From: an uncultured Pelagibacteraceae bacterium
GTDB lineage: Bacteria; Pseudomonadota; Alphaproteobacteria; Pelagibacterales; Pelagibacteraceae
DNA length: 64,000 nt
Reading direction: 5' to 3'
NCBI GenBank assembly: GCA_902573425.1
Contig: CACGJO010000001.1
Location: 1 to 64,000 of the forward strand
Positions within the stretch are counted from its first letter, which is position 1. Each line of letters opens with the position of its first letter. The position numbers were made by a program, and so were the translations under genes. Of this stretch, positions 43,348-54,025 are shown piece after piece. Under the pieces are notes generated by a model that saw nothing but the letters and a program-made list of their open reading frames with translations, did no database searches and was not told the origin of the DNA.

Positions 43348-44325
43348 TTAGATTACTCCTAATTTTTTCATAAGAGCTGTCATTTCTTTAGTTTGTGTTT
43401 GTAAAAATTTAACAAACTTTTTGTCTGGATTATAAATATTAACCCAAGCGTTTCTCTTTCTAACAGCTTCCCATTCAGGAGTCTTTTGAACATCGCCTAA
43501 CATTTTAGCAATTTCTTTTTTATCTGCACTGCTCATGCCAGGAGGTCCGAAAAATCCTCTCCAGTTTACAAACTGAACATCAAAACCTTGTTCTTTCAAT
43601 GTTGGAACATCAGGTGCATCTGATACTCTTTTGGGTGCTGTGATACCAATAATTCTAACTTGGTCTCTTGCTCCCATAACTTCTCCCAAACCAGTTGAAA
43701 GAATTTGAGTTTCTCCAGATAATAATCCTGCTAAAGCTTTTCCGCCAGCGTCATAAGGTATATAAACTACTTTATTTGGATCAGCTCCTGCTTCTTGAAA
43801 TGCAAGTGCTCCAATTAAATGGTCCATACTTCCTCTTACAGATCCACCAGCCATTTTCACAGATTTTGGATTAGCTTTGTAAGCCGCAACAACATCTTTG
43901 AAATTTTTAAAAGGTGAATTTTTTGCAACTGCGATTGCTCCATAGTCACCGATCACTCCAGCTATTGGCACAACATCTTTATATGAAAGAACGCCGCTGC
44001 CTTTAACATAACCTTCGTGTCTAGTAATTGATCTTAAAACTAGTGGAGTTGATTGAACTAATACAGTTCCAGCAGGTTTAGTGTTAATTAAAAATGATAG
44101 AGCTTTTCCTCCACCACCACCTGACATATTCTCGAAAGATGCACTTTTAAGCATACCAGACTTTGTTAATGCTTCTCCTGTTCCTCTAGCAGTTCCATCC
44201 CATCCACCGCCGGCTCCACCACCAATTATGAAGTGAAGTTTATCAATAGCAAATGATTGTGTTGAAAAAGATAGAAAGAAAGCAGATGCAAATAATAAAC
44301 TAATAAGTTTTCTTATATTTAACAT
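43348..44325 (-). CDS. tctC: TTT family periplasmic binding protein (TctC/Bug)
   Basis: Periplasmic receptor of 325 residues with a signal peptide (LISLLFASAFFLSFSTQSFA). Typical Bug-family parts are IIGGGAGGGWDGTARGTGEA, VVYIPYDAGGKALAGLLSGE and VQFVNWRGFFGPPGMS. It is the first gene of tctCBA. Bug proteins bind carboxylates such as citrate or others; the ligand here cannot be told from sequence. Confidence 0.94.
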   Translation of the reverse strand: MLNIRKLISLLFASAFFLSFSTQSFAIDKLHFIIGGGAGGGWDGTARGTGEALTKSGMLKSASFENMSGGGGGKALSFLINTKPAGTVLVQSTPLVLRSITRHEGYVKGSGVLSYKDVVPIAGVIGDYGAIAVAKNSPFKNFKDVVAAYKANPKSVKMAGGSVRGSMDHLIGALAFQEAGADPNKVVYIPYDAGGKALAGLLSGETQILSTGLGEVMGARDQVRIIGITAPKRVSDAPDVPTLKEQGFDVQFVNWRGFFGPPGMSSADKKEIAKMLGDVQKTPEWEAVRKRNAWVNIYNPDKKFVKFLQTQTKEMTALMKKLGVI

Positions 44326-44363
44326 TTTTTTCTCCTATTTGATTTTTTTATATTAGATTTTAT

Positions 44364-45521
44364 TTAATTAACCGAGTCAAGTATCTCTTTAGCCAAAATA
44401 TTGTAACCTCTAGGTGTATAGTGATCCCATTTTGATCGAATTTTATTAAAAATTTCATTAATATTTTGTTCATTGTACCCATCTTCAACTTTCTTATTAA
44501 AATCTAAATATTGAATTTTATTTTCATTAAAAAAGTTCTTTAAAGATTTAACATCTTCTACTAATAGTGATTTTAAAGTTTGTGTTTCCTCATTTTTTGG
44601 AAACATTATATCTGGACTAAGAGAATTTATAACTACTAAGAGTTTTTTATCATTTTTTTGTAAGTAATTATTTGTCTTATTAAAAACATTAATTACATCA
44701 TTTAAATTTTCTGGACTCAAAAGATATTGAAATCTATCTTCAAAACTTATCACATCATCATCGATGTTTTTAATAAATCCTCTAATGATAGACAAGTCTA
44801 AATGGTACAATCTAGCAAATTCTCTCAATTTTCTTTCTTTTCTTTTATTTAAATAATTAAAAATTTCATTCTCTCTAATACTATTTTTAGAGATTAAATC
44901 TTGGGTTTTACTATCTTTGAAATAACTTAATAAAATTGGTTCATTTTTTTCTAATGAAAGATCGTAAAAATCATTATCTGGTGTAAAAACCCAAACTAAA
45001 GTATCGTATTTAAAGTTCTGGTCGTACTCCATTAAAGTGGCATATTCCATAAGCGGGCCATTTCCATAAATACCAAGACCTATTACTTTTTTTCCTAGTT
45101 CATTCATTTGTCCTATTAAATTAGTTTTATTATTAACACACTGACCATGAACATAGGAGTCGCCTAAAACTAAAATATTAATTTCTTTTTGATAATAATC
45201 ATTATTAAATCCAAATTTATCTGACTTATAAATAATCGGTTTATCATTTTTATCTAAGCACAATATTGTTTTTTTATTAGCGATACCTGATAAAGGAATA
45301 ATTTTCTTATTTTTATTTAAAAATTTATATGGAGCAAAAGATAATACTAATTCTTCCATACTTTGATTTTCTAATTTACTCTGATAATAAAACTTTGTTT
45401 TTTTGAATAGGGAGCCTGAGTTAAATTGAAGAAATATCTCTAAAATATAAAGTAAAATATACAAAATTAAAAAGTTTGTAAAAATAATCTTAATTACTCT
45501 TGTAATTTTAGAAAATTCCAA
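44364..45521 (-). CDS. Membrane-anchored SGNH/GDSL-type hydrolase
   Basis: A 385-residue protein with an N-terminal transmembrane anchor (about 12-30). The SGNH block I ([14 protein letters not shown]) includes the nucleophilic Ser, block II Gly is near [15 protein letters not shown], and the C-terminal Asp/His dyad is in [13 protein letters not shown]. This places an esterase or acyltransferase-related domain outside the inner membrane, perhaps acting on envelope polysaccharide. It overlaps prpD by 14 bases and is the last gene of the acnA operon. Confidence 0.82.
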   Translation of the reverse strand: MEFSKITRVIKIIFTNFLILYILLYILEIFLQFNSGSLFKKTKFYYQSKLENQSMEELVLSFAPYKFLNKNKKIIPLSGIANKKTILCLDKNDKPIIYKSDKFGFNNDYYQKEINILVLGDSYVHGQCVNNKTNLIGQMNELGKKVIGLGIYGNGPLMEYATLMEYDQNFKYDTLVWVFTPDNDFYDLSLEKNEPILLSYFKDSKTQDLISKNSIRENEIFNYLNKRKERKLREFARLYHLDLSIIRGFIKNIDDDVISFEDRFQYLLSPENLNDVINVFNKTNNYLQKNDKKLLVVINSLSPDIMFPKNEETQTLKSLLVEDVKSLKNFFNENKIQYLDFNKKVEDGYNEQNINEIFNKIRSKWDHYTPRGYNILAKEILDSVN

Positions 45522-47013
45522 TTCTGCCCTTTTTTTTCAAAAAAAGTTTATTTTTGACTTGTACGTTTAATTTTGAGAGTTCTCCAGATTTCATGCTTCT
45601 AAGTTTCTGAACATCTTTTATAAATCTATCTGCTTCTTTTTGGTCAACAATTCCACTAGTTAATGTAATAAATTTATCTATATAGTTTGATCTAACAAAA
45701 GGTCTATTACCAGCTGGATGGGCGTCCGCAACAGATATCTCATCCTCGATTTTACTGCCATCCTTCATTTTAATGACCACCTTACCACCAAAACATTTTT
45801 TATTAGGATCGGGATCATGATATTTTTTTGTCCATTTTCTATCTTCAAATGTTTTTATTTTTCTCCACAATTCTACTGTGCTCTTTTTATTTGCTCTTGA
45901 GGGTGTATAAGAATTTACGTGGTGCCACTTTCCATCCTCTAAAGCCACTGCAAAAATATACATTATAGAGTGATCCAAAGTTTCTCTACTAGCTTTTGGA
46001 TCCATTTTTTGTGGATCTTTTGCTCCAGTCCCAATTACATAATGAGTATGATGGCTGGTGTGAATTTCAACAGATTTAATTCTTGAAATATTATCAACTC
46101 TTTCGTTCATGCTTCTTGCTAAATCAATAAGAGCTTGCGATTGGTACTCTGCTGAATGCTCTTTAGTGTAAGTTTCTAAAATAGCTTTTTTTTCTTCATT
46201 AATATTTGGAAGTGGAACTGTATATTTAGCCTTTGGTCCTCCCAAAACGTAAGCGATCACACTATCTTCTCCCTCATAAATTGGACTTGGTGCTCCCTCC
46301 CCTCGCATACATCTATCAACCGCTTCAACTGCTAATTTTCCTGCATGCGCAGGTGCAAAAGCTTTCCAACTAGAAATTTCTCCTTTTCTTGATTGCCTTG
46401 TTGAAACCGTTGTGTGAAGTGCTTGTTGTACAGATTGATAAATTGTATTTGTATTTAATTTCAGTAAAGACCCTAAACCTGCAGCAACACTAGGACCAAG
46501 ATGTGCAATATGATCTATTTTGTGTTCGTGTAGACATATTCCTTTTACAAGATTAACTTGAACTTCATATCCAGTCAAAATCCCCCTAATTAAATCTTTT
46601 CCTGACAATTTTTTTTGTTGTGCTACTGCGAGAATCGGTGGAATATTATCACCAGGGTGACTGTAATCAGCGGCTAAAAAAGTATCATGGAAATCTAATT
46701 CTCTTACTGCAGTTCCATTTGCCCAAGCTGCCCATTCACAATCAAATTTTTTCTTTGAATTAATTCCAAAAACAGTAGATCCATTCTTTCTAGGATGAGC
46801 TAAAGCCATCTCTCTTGCAGATATAACTGGTTTTCTGTTGAAGGAAGCAATAGCAACAGATGCATTATCAATAATTCTATTAATAACCATATCAATAGCA
46901 TCCTCATTCAATTTGGCTCTATCTGATGCAATCTCAGCAATTTTCCATGCTAACTGTTGTTTTTTTTTTAACTTTGAAGCTGAAGGATAAACTTTGACTT
47001 TAATTTTTCTCAT
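45508..47013 (-). CDS. prpD: MmgE/PrpD family protein (2-methylcitrate dehydratase-like)
   Basis: Family enzymes dehydrate 2-methylcitrate or related acids without an iron-sulfur cluster. Recognisable parts are [55 protein letters not shown], and [20 protein letters not shown]. The length of 501 residues is usual. It follows a HAD phosphatase-like gene with a 4-base overlap. The next upstream gene is aconitase, which can hydrate 2-methylaconitate, so both halves of the isomerisation are encoded together. No prpB or prpC is present in the window. Confidence 0.92.
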   Translation of the reverse strand: MRKIKVKVYPSASKLKKKQQLAWKIAEIASDRAKLNEDAIDMVINRIIDNASVAIASFNRKPVISAREMALAHPRKNGSTVFGINSKKKFDCEWAAWANGTAVRELDFHDTFLAADYSHPGDNIPPILAVAQQKKLSGKDLIRGILTGYEVQVNLVKGICLHEHKIDHIAHLGPSVAAGLGSLLKLNTNTIYQSVQQALHTTVSTRQSRKGEISSWKAFAPAHAGKLAVEAVDRCMRGEGAPSPIYEGEDSVIAYVLGGPKAKYTVPLPNINEEKKAILETYTKEHSAEYQSQALIDLARSMNERVDNISRIKSVEIHTSHHTHYVIGTGAKDPQKMDPKASRETLDHSIMYIFAVALEDGKWHHVNSYTPSRANKKSTVELWRKIKTFEDRKWTKKYHDPDPNKKCFGGKVVIKMKDGSKIEDEISVADAHPAGNRPFVRSNYIDKFITLTSGIVDQKEADRFIKDVQKLRSMKSGELSKLNVQVKNKLFLKKKGRIGIF

Positions 47014-47672
47014 TTTAAATCTTGCAATTGTTTTAAGTTTTTTACCTCATTTTTAGGTTTATAATCAAGTTTATCAAATACACTATTATTTCTATTCACC
47101 CAAATAGAGTTAAAACCATAATTTCCTGCGCCTGAAACATCCCAGGTATTTGCACTTAAAAATGTAATTTCTCCTTTGTTCACTTTATATTTGTTTACAG
47201 GTATATCGTAAACTTTAGGATCTGGTTTGTATATCTTTACTTCTTCAACAGAGAAAATATCATCAAATAAATTTTCTAAGTTACTGCTTTTAACTAAATG
47301 ATTTAATAGTTCTGGCGTTCCATTAGATAGAATAGCAAGTTTTAATGATTTTTTTTTCAAATTTTCTAAAACATTTTTAACTTCAGGGTAAGGGGAAAGC
47401 TCTTTATATAAACTCAATAAATCATTTCTAAGTGATTTATCTATTTGAAAAGTTTCCATTGATTTATCAAGGGAGTCTTCTGTGATTTGCCAGAAGTTTT
47501 TGTGTTTTTTCATTAAACTTCTTAGCCAAGTGTATTCTAATTGAGTAGTTCTCCAAAAATTTGCAAAGTTCTCCCACTTATTACCGATTTTGCCTTTACA
47601 CTTTTCGGCTGCAGAATTTACATCAAATAAAGTACCGTAAGCATCAAAAACAATAGCTTTTGAATTGTTCAT
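47010..47672 (-). CDS. HAD superfamily hydrolase, (S)-2-haloacid dehalogenase type
   Basis: A 220-residue HAD protein. The nucleophile motif is [20 protein letters not shown], with Tyr after the Asp pair as in type II haloacid dehalogenases. Motif II is [12 protein letters not shown], motif III Lys is in [12 protein letters not shown], and motif IV is [16 protein letters not shown]. The features point to the dehalogenase branch, yet the natural substrate in this operon (acnA, prpD) is unknown; a 2-hydroxyacid-related role is possible. Confidence 0.88.
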   Translation of the reverse strand: MNNSKAIVFDAYGTLFDVNSAAEKCKGKIGNKWENFANFWRTTQLEYTWLRSLMKKHKNFWQITEDSLDKSMETFQIDKSLRNDLLSLYKELSPYPEVKNVLENLKKKSLKLAILSNGTPELLNHLVKSSNLENLFDDIFSVEEVKIYKPDPKVYDIPVNKYKVNKGEITFLSANTWDVSGAGNYGFNSIWVNRNNSVFDKLDYKPKNEVKNLKQLQDLK

Positions 47673-47675
47673 ATA

Positions 47676-50354
47676 TTAATTGAGCATATTTCTTAAAACG
47701 TATTGGAGAATTCCACCGTTTTTGTAATATTCAATTTCATTTTCAGTATCTATTCTAGATAAGAGTTTTATAGTTTTGCTTGATCCATCGGCATATTTAA
47801 TTTCACAACTTACCTCTGCTCTTGGGTTTATTCCTTTTTCAATGTCAATAATTGTAAACAACTCAGTACCTTTAATATTTAATTTTTTTCTATCAAAGCC
47901 TTCTTTAAATTGAAGAGGTAGAATTCCCATTCCCACCAGATTAGATCTATGAATTCTCTCAAAACTTTCAGCTATAACCGCTTTAACCCCTAATAATTTA
48001 GTTCCTTTAGCAGCCCAGTCTCTTGATGAACCTGTTCCATATTCTTTTCCTGCAATAACAACTAAACTGTTACCTCTTTTTTTATATTCCATAGCAGCAT
48101 CATAAACACTCATCTGTTTTCCATCTGGTTGTAAAACTGTAAAACCACCTTCAGTTCCAGGTGCCATCTCGTTTCTAATTCTTATATTCCCAAATGTACC
48201 TCTCAACATTACTTCGTGGTTTCCTCTTCTGGCTCCATATGAATTAAAATCTTTTTGTTGTACCTGATGTTCCATAAAATAATCACCCGTTGGACTATCT
48301 TTTTTAATGGATCCTGCCGGTGAGATATGGTCTGTAGTTACGGTGTCACCGAGTAATAAAAGTGGTCTAGCATCTTTAATTTTTTTAAATCCTTCGGGTT
48401 TATCAGATAAATTGTCAAAAAATGGCGGTCTTTTTACATAGGTAGAATTATCTTCCCAATTATAAATACTGCTTTGGTTTGTTTTAATTGAGCTCCATTC
48501 TTTTGGTCCCTCTGAAACATTTGAGTAGCGCTTAACAAACATGTCTGCATTTATAGATCTGAGTATTAGTTCCTCAATTTCCTTATTTGATGGCCAAATA
48601 TCTTTTAGGAATACATCTTTTCCATTTTTGTCTTTACCTAGTGGCTCTTTATAAAGGTCATGATGCATATTTCCTGCTAAAGCGTAGGCAACTACTAAAG
48701 GTGGTGAGGCTAAATAATTTGCTTTTACGTCTGGATTTATTCTGCCTTCAAAATTTCTATTTCCCGATAGAACTGAAACTGCATATAAGTTTTCTTTATG
48801 TATAGTGTCAGAGATTTCTTTGTCTAGTGGTCCGGAATTTCCAATACAAGTTGTGCAACCATAACCTACTAGGTTAAAACCTAATTGATCTAAAAATTTA
48901 TTTAGTCCAGCTTTTTCTAAATAGTCTGTAACAACCTGTGAACCTGGAGCTAATGAAGTTTTAACCCATGGTTTTACTTTTAAACCTTTTTCAACAGCTT
49001 TTTTTGCTAATAATCCTGCACCGATCATCACGCTCGGGTTTGATGTATTTGTGCATGAAGTGATAGCGCTGATTACAATATCTCCATCTTTAATTTTAAA
49101 ATCTTTATTTTTTACTTTAGCTTCTAACGGAACTTTTCGTTTTGTATTCTCTTTAAATGCTTTGTCAAAATCTTTAGAAGCACTAGTTAATAAAACTTTA
49201 TCTTGTGGCCGCTTAGGTCCGGAAATACTTGGTACAACTGAATTTAGGTCTAAAGATATAGTGTCGGTGAATTCTATTTTCTCATTTTGTTCAGACCATA
49301 AACCTTGCTCTTTAGAATATTTTTCTACAAGTGCGATTGTGTTTTCATCTCTTCCAGAAAATTTCAAATATTTTATTGTTTCATCATCTGTAGGAAAAAA
49401 TCCACAAGTAGCTCCGTACTCTGGTGCCATATTTGCGATTGTAGCTCTATCTGCTAAAGAAAGATTTTTTAATCCACTTCCAAAAAATTCTACAAATTTA
49501 CCTACAACACCTTTTTTTCTTAACATTTGAACTATTGTTAAAACTAAATCACTTGCGGTTGTTCCCTCGGTAAGTTTTCCATTAATTTCAAAACCAATTA
49601 CTTCTGGTATTAACATTGAAATTGGTTGGCCCAACATAGCCGCTTCGGCTTCAATACCACCAACTCCCCAACCAAGAACTGACAAACCATTTACCATCGT
49701 GGTGTGGCTGTCTGTTCCAACTAAGGTATCTGGATAAGCAAACAATTCTCCGTTTGTCTCTGAAGACCAAACTACTTTAGACAAATATTCTAAATTAACC
49801 TGATGACAAATACCTGTTCCAGGTGGGACCACTCTAAAATTGTTAAATGCACTTTGTCCCCATTTTAAAAAAGAATATCGTTCACCATTTCTGTCAAACT
49901 CTCTTTGAACATTTTTTGTAAATGAATCTTTTTTTGCATAATTGTCTACCATTACAGAATGATCAATAACCAAGTCGACTGTTGATAGTGGATTAATTTT
50001 CTTTGGATCTTTATTTTTAGATTTAACAGCATCTCTCATTGCTGCTAAATCTGCTACAGCTGGAATACCCGTGTAATCTTGTAATAAAATTCTTGCTGGT
50101 CTGTAAGCTATTTCTTGTTTTGAGCTTTTGGTTTTTAACCAATCGGCAATTGCTTCAATTTGTTTTTTGTTGACAGTTATATCGTCTTCAAATCTTAACA
50201 AATTTTCTAATAAAACTTTAATGGATTTAGGTAATTTATTAATATTTTTTAAACCATTCTTTTCAGCTTTTGCTAGGTTAAAAATATTATATTTTTTCCC
50301 TGATACTGTCAGTTTGTCTAGTGATTGGAATGAATTTTTACTTTTAAATTCCAT
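47676..50354 (-). CDS. acnA: Aconitate hydratase A
   Basis: Iron-sulfur enzyme of the TCA cycle that interconverts citrate and isocitrate. The cluster cysteines are in AITSCTNTSNPSVMIGAG and GYGCTTCIGNSGPLD. Other hallmarks are TDSHTTMVNGLSVLGWGVGG and GKEYGTGSSRDWAAKGTKLL. The length of 892 residues matches the AcnA/IRP type. It is the first gene of the acnA-HAD-prpD-SGNH run (gap 3 bases, then overlaps). Confidence 0.97.
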   Translation of the reverse strand: MEFKSKNSFQSLDKLTVSGKKYNIFNLAKAEKNGLKNINKLPKSIKVLLENLLRFEDDITVNKKQIEAIADWLKTKSSKQEIAYRPARILLQDYTGIPAVADLAAMRDAVKSKNKDPKKINPLSTVDLVIDHSVMVDNYAKKDSFTKNVQREFDRNGERYSFLKWGQSAFNNFRVVPPGTGICHQVNLEYLSKVVWSSETNGELFAYPDTLVGTDSHTTMVNGLSVLGWGVGGIEAEAAMLGQPISMLIPEVIGFEINGKLTEGTTASDLVLTIVQMLRKKGVVGKFVEFFGSGLKNLSLADRATIANMAPEYGATCGFFPTDDETIKYLKFSGRDENTIALVEKYSKEQGLWSEQNEKIEFTDTISLDLNSVVPSISGPKRPQDKVLLTSASKDFDKAFKENTKRKVPLEAKVKNKDFKIKDGDIVISAITSCTNTSNPSVMIGAGLLAKKAVEKGLKVKPWVKTSLAPGSQVVTDYLEKAGLNKFLDQLGFNLVGYGCTTCIGNSGPLDKEISDTIHKENLYAVSVLSGNRNFEGRINPDVKANYLASPPLVVAYALAGNMHHDLYKEPLGKDKNGKDVFLKDIWPSNKEIEELILRSINADMFVKRYSNVSEGPKEWSSIKTNQSSIYNWEDNSTYVKRPPFFDNLSDKPEGFKKIKDARPLLLLGDTVTTDHISPAGSIKKDSPTGDYFMEHQVQQKDFNSYGARRGNHEVMLRGTFGNIRIRNEMAPGTEGGFTVLQPDGKQMSVYDAAMEYKKRGNSLVVIAGKEYGTGSSRDWAAKGTKLLGVKAVIAESFERIHRSNLVGMGILPLQFKEGFDRKKLNIKGTELFTIIDIEKGINPRAEVSCEIKYADGSSKTIKLLSRIDTENEIEYYKNGGILQYVLRNMLN

Positions 50355-50357
50355 GCC

Positions 50358-50948
50358 CTATACATAGAACAAAATTACGCAAACGATAAGTAAAAAAGAC
50401 ATTGTATAGTTAAAATTCGTTATAAATTTTTTACTTGTGGCAAATTTTCTCAAATATTTTCCAATTAAACACCATGTTGTAATGCTTCCAATTGCCATAA
50501 AGAAATAAACTGTAGTAACTATTATCGAATCTCTTAAATAATTGAATTGAACATCTACAAATGTTGAGACAGTTATCATGGCTACTACAACACCTTTGGG
50601 GTTTATAAATTGAAAAAAAAATGTTTCAAAAAAACCTATTGGTTGTTTAACTTTTGTCTCATTTGTATCGCTTGAAAATGCAATTTTATAAGCTAGATAG
50701 ACTAAAAAAAAGCTTCCTAAAATTTTTATAATTAACTGCAATATTTCAAATTTTTGAAAGACAACTATTAATCCAGCCTCCATACAAATTAACATAGCTG
50801 TCCAACCAAAAATAACACCTAGCATTAAAGGTGCAGTTTTTTTAAAACCAAAATTAAAACCAGAGTGGGATGCCATTATATTATTTGGTCCTGGAGTGAA
50901 TGATGTAGCTATCCCAAATAAAATTAAAGTTAAAAACTGAGGATACAT
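50358..50948 (-). CDS. LysE family amino-acid exporter
   Basis: A 196-residue carrier with six helices. The LysE/RhtB opening is LILFGIATSFTPGPNNIMAS, followed by FKKTAPLMLGVIFGWTAMLI. The second half is GFFETFFFQFINPKGVVVAM, with the conserved NPK motif. It likely exports amino acids or related solutes. It lies 2 bases after the CsaA-like gene and just before acnA. Confidence 0.92.
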   Translation of the reverse strand: MYPQFLTLILFGIATSFTPGPNNIMASHSGFNFGFKKTAPLMLGVIFGWTAMLICMEAGLIVVFQKFEILQLIIKILGSFFLVYLAYKIAFSSDTNETKVKQPIGFFETFFFQFINPKGVVVAMITVSTFVDVQFNYLRDSIIVTTVYFFMAIGSITTWCLIGKYLRKFATSKKFITNFNYTMSFLLIVCVILFYV

Positions 50949-50950
50949 TT

Positions 50951-51292
50951 CTACGCTATATCTAAACCATTCTCAGTTTTTTGTGAGGGATGAACTAGAA
51001 CCACTTTTCCGTCTTTTTCAATAGCCCCCAAAATTAAAACCTCAGACACAACACCTGCAATATTTTTTTTTGGAAAATTACAAACCCCGATAACTTGTTT
51101 TCCAACTAAATTTTCAGAATTATAATAGTGTGTTATTTGTGCTGAAGATTTTTTAATTCCAATTTTTGAACCAAAATCAACTTCCAAAACTAAAGAGGGT
51201 TTTCTTGCTTTAATATTTTTAGAAACCTTTAATACAGTTCCAACTGAAATTTGAACTTTCTGGTAATCTTCAAATGTAATTTCGTTTTTCAT
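50951..51292 (-). CDS. csaA: tRNA-binding domain protein (CsaA-like)
   Basis: A 113-residue stand-alone OB-fold of the CsaA/EMAP-II-like type that binds tRNA and may act as a chaperone. The characteristic start is TFEDYQKVQISVGTVLKVS, followed by LEVDFGSKIGIKKSSAQITH and VIGVCNFPKKNIAGVVSEVL. It is the first gene of a short unit with the LysE carrier. The real role in the cell is uncertain. Confidence 0.88.
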   Translation of the reverse strand: MKNEITFEDYQKVQISVGTVLKVSKNIKARKPSLVLEVDFGSKIGIKKSSAQITHYYNSENLVGKQVIGVCNFPKKNIAGVVSEVLILGAIEKDGKVVLVHPSQKTENGLDIA

Positions 51293-51366
51293 ATTTAATT
51301 TTTATTTTGTGTATATATAATGAGGTAACACCTTATTCTACAAGGTAAATAAATGAAATTTTGGCA

Positions 51367-51395
51367 TTGAAAAGTGTGTTCTAAAGGTCAATAAT
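51367..51395 (+). promoter_or_regulatory. Predicted sigma70 promoter of livJ
   Basis: TTGAAA (51367-51372) and AATAAT (51390-51395) are separated by exactly 17 bases, in a 136-base gap before livJ. The leader then carries GAGAGG about 6 bases before the ATG, an acceptable ribosome binding site. Confidence 0.6.
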
Positions 51396-51428
51396 ATTTA
51401 AAATTAATAATACTAATAGAGAGGTAAT

Positions 51429-52610
51429 ATGAAAAAAGTATTTATTGCTGCAATTATGTATTTGTCTGTCTTGACTACAAATACTTTTGCAGAGGTTAAA
51501 ATGGGTATAATTTTAGGATTCACTGGTCCAATTGAATCTTTAACTCCAGCTATGGCGGCTTCAGCGGAACTAGCTTTTAAAGAAGCTTCTGACTCAGGCG
51601 CGTTGCTTGGCGGAGAAACAATTAAACCTATAAGAGCGGACTCTACTTGTGTTGATTCAGCTGCGGCTACTACAGCTGCTGAGGGATTGGTTTCACAAGG
51701 TGTTGCTGCAATTATGGGAGCGGACTGCTCTGGTGTTACTGGAGCTATAGCAAGTAATGTGGCAGTTTCTAATGGTATAGTTATGATATCTCCATCAGCA
51801 ACTTCTCCTGGATTAACAACTTTAGACGATAAAGGTTTGTTTTTCAGAACAGCTCCGTCTGATGCACGTGGTGGACAGATATTAGCTGACATTACTAAAG
51901 ATAGAAAAATTAAAAGCGTAGCAATTACTTATACAAACAATGACTACGGTAAAGGATTAGCTGATGTTTACTCAGCAGCCGTAAAAGCTCATGGTATTAA
52001 AGTAACAACTGTTAACGCTCATGAAGATGGAAAAGCTGACTACAGTTCTGAAGTGTCAACACTAGCTTCTGCTGGTGGAGATGCTGTAGCTGTAATTGGT
52101 TATCTTGACCAAGGTGGTAAGGGAATAATCCAAGGATCACTTGACTCTGGTGCTTTTGATACATTTATTTTATCAGATGGTATGATTGGTGACTCACTTA
52201 CAGATACTTTTGGTAAAAGCTTAAATAAATCTTTTGGTTCACTTCCGGGATCAATGGGTAAAGGAGCAGGAGTATTTACAAAAGTTGCTAGTGCAGCTGG
52301 AATAGATTCTTCCGGTCCATATACTGGAGAGTCTTATGATGCTGCAGCTTTAATTGTACTTGCGATGCAAGCTGGAGGTTCAACAGACCGTGGTTCAATT
52401 GCAAAAAATGTAATGTCTGTTGCGAATGCACCTGGAACTAAGATTTATCCTGGTGAGCTTAAAAAAGGCTTAGATCTTTTAGCTAAAGGTAAAGCAATAG
52501 ATTACGAAGGAGCAACTGCGGTTAAATTTACAGATGTTGGAGAACACGTTGGTAACTTCATAGAAAAAGAAGTTAAAGGCGGTAAATTTAAAAATAAAAA
52601 ACAAAGATAA
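51429..52610 (+). CDS. livJ: Branched-chain amino acid-type ABC substrate-binding protein
   Basis: Periplasmic receptor of 393 residues, with a signal peptide (KKVFIAAIMYLSVLTTNTFA). The type I receptor fold is recognised by MGIILGFTGPIESLTPAMAA, GVAAIMGADCSGVTGAIASN and VAITYTNNDYGKGLADVYSA. Only two to four cysteines are seen and the C-terminus is Lys-rich. Its codon usage is richer in GC than its neighbours, suggesting high expression. It faces the livMHFG genes on the other strand and shares a bidirectional terminator with them. The ligand may be any of many amino acids or amides. Confidence 0.93.
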   Translation: MKKVFIAAIMYLSVLTTNTFAEVKMGIILGFTGPIESLTPAMAASAELAFKEASDSGALLGGETIKPIRADSTCVDSAAATTAAEGLVSQGVAAIMGADCSGVTGAIASNVAVSNGIVMISPSATSPGLTTLDDKGLFFRTAPSDARGGQILADITKDRKIKSVAITYTNNDYGKGLADVYSAAVKAHGIKVTTVNAHEDGKADYSSEVSTLASAGGDAVAVIGYLDQGGKGIIQGSLDSGAFDTFILSDGMIGDSLTDTFGKSLNKSFGSLPGSMGKGAGVFTKVASAAGIDSSGPYTGESYDAAALIVLAMQAGGSTDRGSIAKNVMSVANAPGTKIYPGELKKGLDLLAKGKAIDYEGATAVKFTDVGEHVGNFIEKEVKGGKFKNKKQR

Positions 52611-52620
52611 AAATTAATTT

Positions 52621-52653
52621 AAAAGCCCCAGTGGTTTAACCGCTGGGGCTTTT
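52621..52653. terminator. Bidirectional intrinsic terminator between livJ and livM
   Basis: AAAAGCCCCAG and CTGGGGCTTTT form an 11-bp stem extended by further pairs, followed by a T tract on the plus strand and an A-flanked T tract on the other. It separates the convergent livJ and livM genes. Confidence 0.94.
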
Positions 52654-52654
52654 T

Positions 52655-54025
52655 TTATACTCTTTTAATCTTTTCTGGTATAATACCTTTGGGTCTGTAC
52701 CTCATTATTAATAATAGTCCTATTCCCATCATTAAAAATCTAAAATATGGAATACTATTTATAAGATGAACTTTTAAAGCATTGGTTTCTTCTAATCCAC
52801 TTGTAAATAAATTTATTAAAAATAATGCAATTGGAGCTGCTTCAATCCATAAAAACCAAACAGCGAAGCCTCCTAAGATTGCTCCAAAGTTATTCCCACT
52901 TCCGCCAACAATAACCATTACCCAAATTAAAAATGTATATCTCATGGGTCTATAGCTTCCTGGGGTGAATAAGCCGTCGTATGTTACCATCATTGCTCCT
53001 GCTATTCCTACAATTGCAGATCCAAGAACAAAAATTAATAAGTGTTGTTTAACAACATTTTTTCCCATTGCATTTGCTGCTTCTTCATTATCACGAATAG
53101 CTCTCATCATTCTTCCCCATGGTGAATAAAGGGCTTTTTGAGTTACAATTAAAAGAACAATTACAACAGCTGTAAAAAGTCCTGCAAAACATAACTTTAC
53201 AAAAACAGTTGATGACTCAATAACTAATTGTTTTAAAGCTTGTTGTTTTTCTAAATTATTTGAAATTAAATTTAAACTTCCTTGATGAAATTTCTGAACT
53301 AAATTAATAAACCATTCTTTACCTTGTAAATCTATTTCATATGGAACTGGTCTTTTTAATCCAATAACATTTTTAACACCACGTGATAACCAATCTTCAT
53401 GTTTGATTACCGAAATTACAATTTCTGAAATTAATAATGTTGCTATTGCAAGATAATCTGCCCTTAATCCTAATGCGATTTTTCCAATAACGTATGCTAA
53501 ACCTCCTGCAAAAAAAGCACCTACTATCCATGAAAACAGTATTGGCAAACCCATGCCTCCTAAAAAGCCTGTGGTTGCTGGATTAACAGCCTCAATCGAC
53601 TCTATAGCTGGTGCAGATATTAATCTTAATAAAATTAACCCAGCTATTATAACTGCCGCAATAATATAATTCCTATTTTTTGATTTAGAAAATTTTTTGA
53701 TTATTAGTCGAATAATAAATATCATTGAAAAGATTATAAAGGCACATAACAACATGTTTAAACCACCGGCTTTCCATGCCTCTTCTACTGGAGGAGCTGA
53801 AACAAGAACCGCAGCTAAGCCTCCAAGAGCTGTGTATCCCATTATTCCAAAGTTTATTAATCCAGCATATCCCCATTGGATATTAGCTCCTATTGTCATA
53901 ACTGCAGAAATCAAACATAAACATAAGATTGATAATGCCATGCTCCATGACTGAAGAAATCCAACCAAAATGATTAGACCCAACATTATTGAGTATGCAG
54001 CGATTACATCTAAATTTTTTCTCAT
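52655..54025 (-). CDS. livM: ABC branched-chain amino acid permease LivM-like
   Basis: Second membrane subunit of the Liv importer. WGYAGLINFGIMGYTALGGL is the LivM hallmark near the N-terminus, LRADYLAIATLLISEIVISV follows, and the EAA-like loop is in SPWGRMMRAIRDNEEAANAM with GKNVVKQHLLIFVLGSAIVG. The protein is 456 residues, longer than the usual 300-400 because of an extended loop at about residues 210-275. It overlaps livH by 4 bases. Confidence 0.92.
   Translation of the reverse strand: MRKNLDVIAAYSIMLGLIILVGFLQSWSMALSILCLCLISAVMTIGANIQWGYAGLINFGIMGYTALGGLAAVLVSAPPVEEAWKAGGLNMLLCAFIIFSMIFIIRLIIKKFSKSKNRNYIIAAVIIAGLILLRLISAPAIESIEAVNPATTGFLGGMGLPILFSWIVGAFFAGGLAYVIGKIALGLRADYLAIATLLISEIVISVIKHEDWLSRGVKNVIGLKRPVPYEIDLQGKEWFINLVQKFHQGSLNLISNNLEKQQALKQLVIESSTVFVKLCFAGLFTAVVIVLLIVTQKALYSPWGRMMRAIRDNEEAANAMGKNVVKQHLLIFVLGSAIVGIAGAMMVTYDGLFTPGSYRPMRYTFLIWVMVIVGGSGNNFGAILGGFAVWFLWIEAAPIALFLINLFTSGLEETNALKVHLINSIPYFRFLMMGIGLLLIMRYRPKGIIPEKIKRV

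Noticed and set aside
49051-49530. 159-residue plus-strand ORF inside acnA
   Set aside because: It is antisense to a well-conserved aconitase core and has no recognisable domain.
51413-51892. 159-residue minus-strand ORF opposite livJ
   Set aside because: It mirrors the livJ coding sequence, has Ala/Pro/Ser-rich composition typical of an antisense shadow, and no family features.
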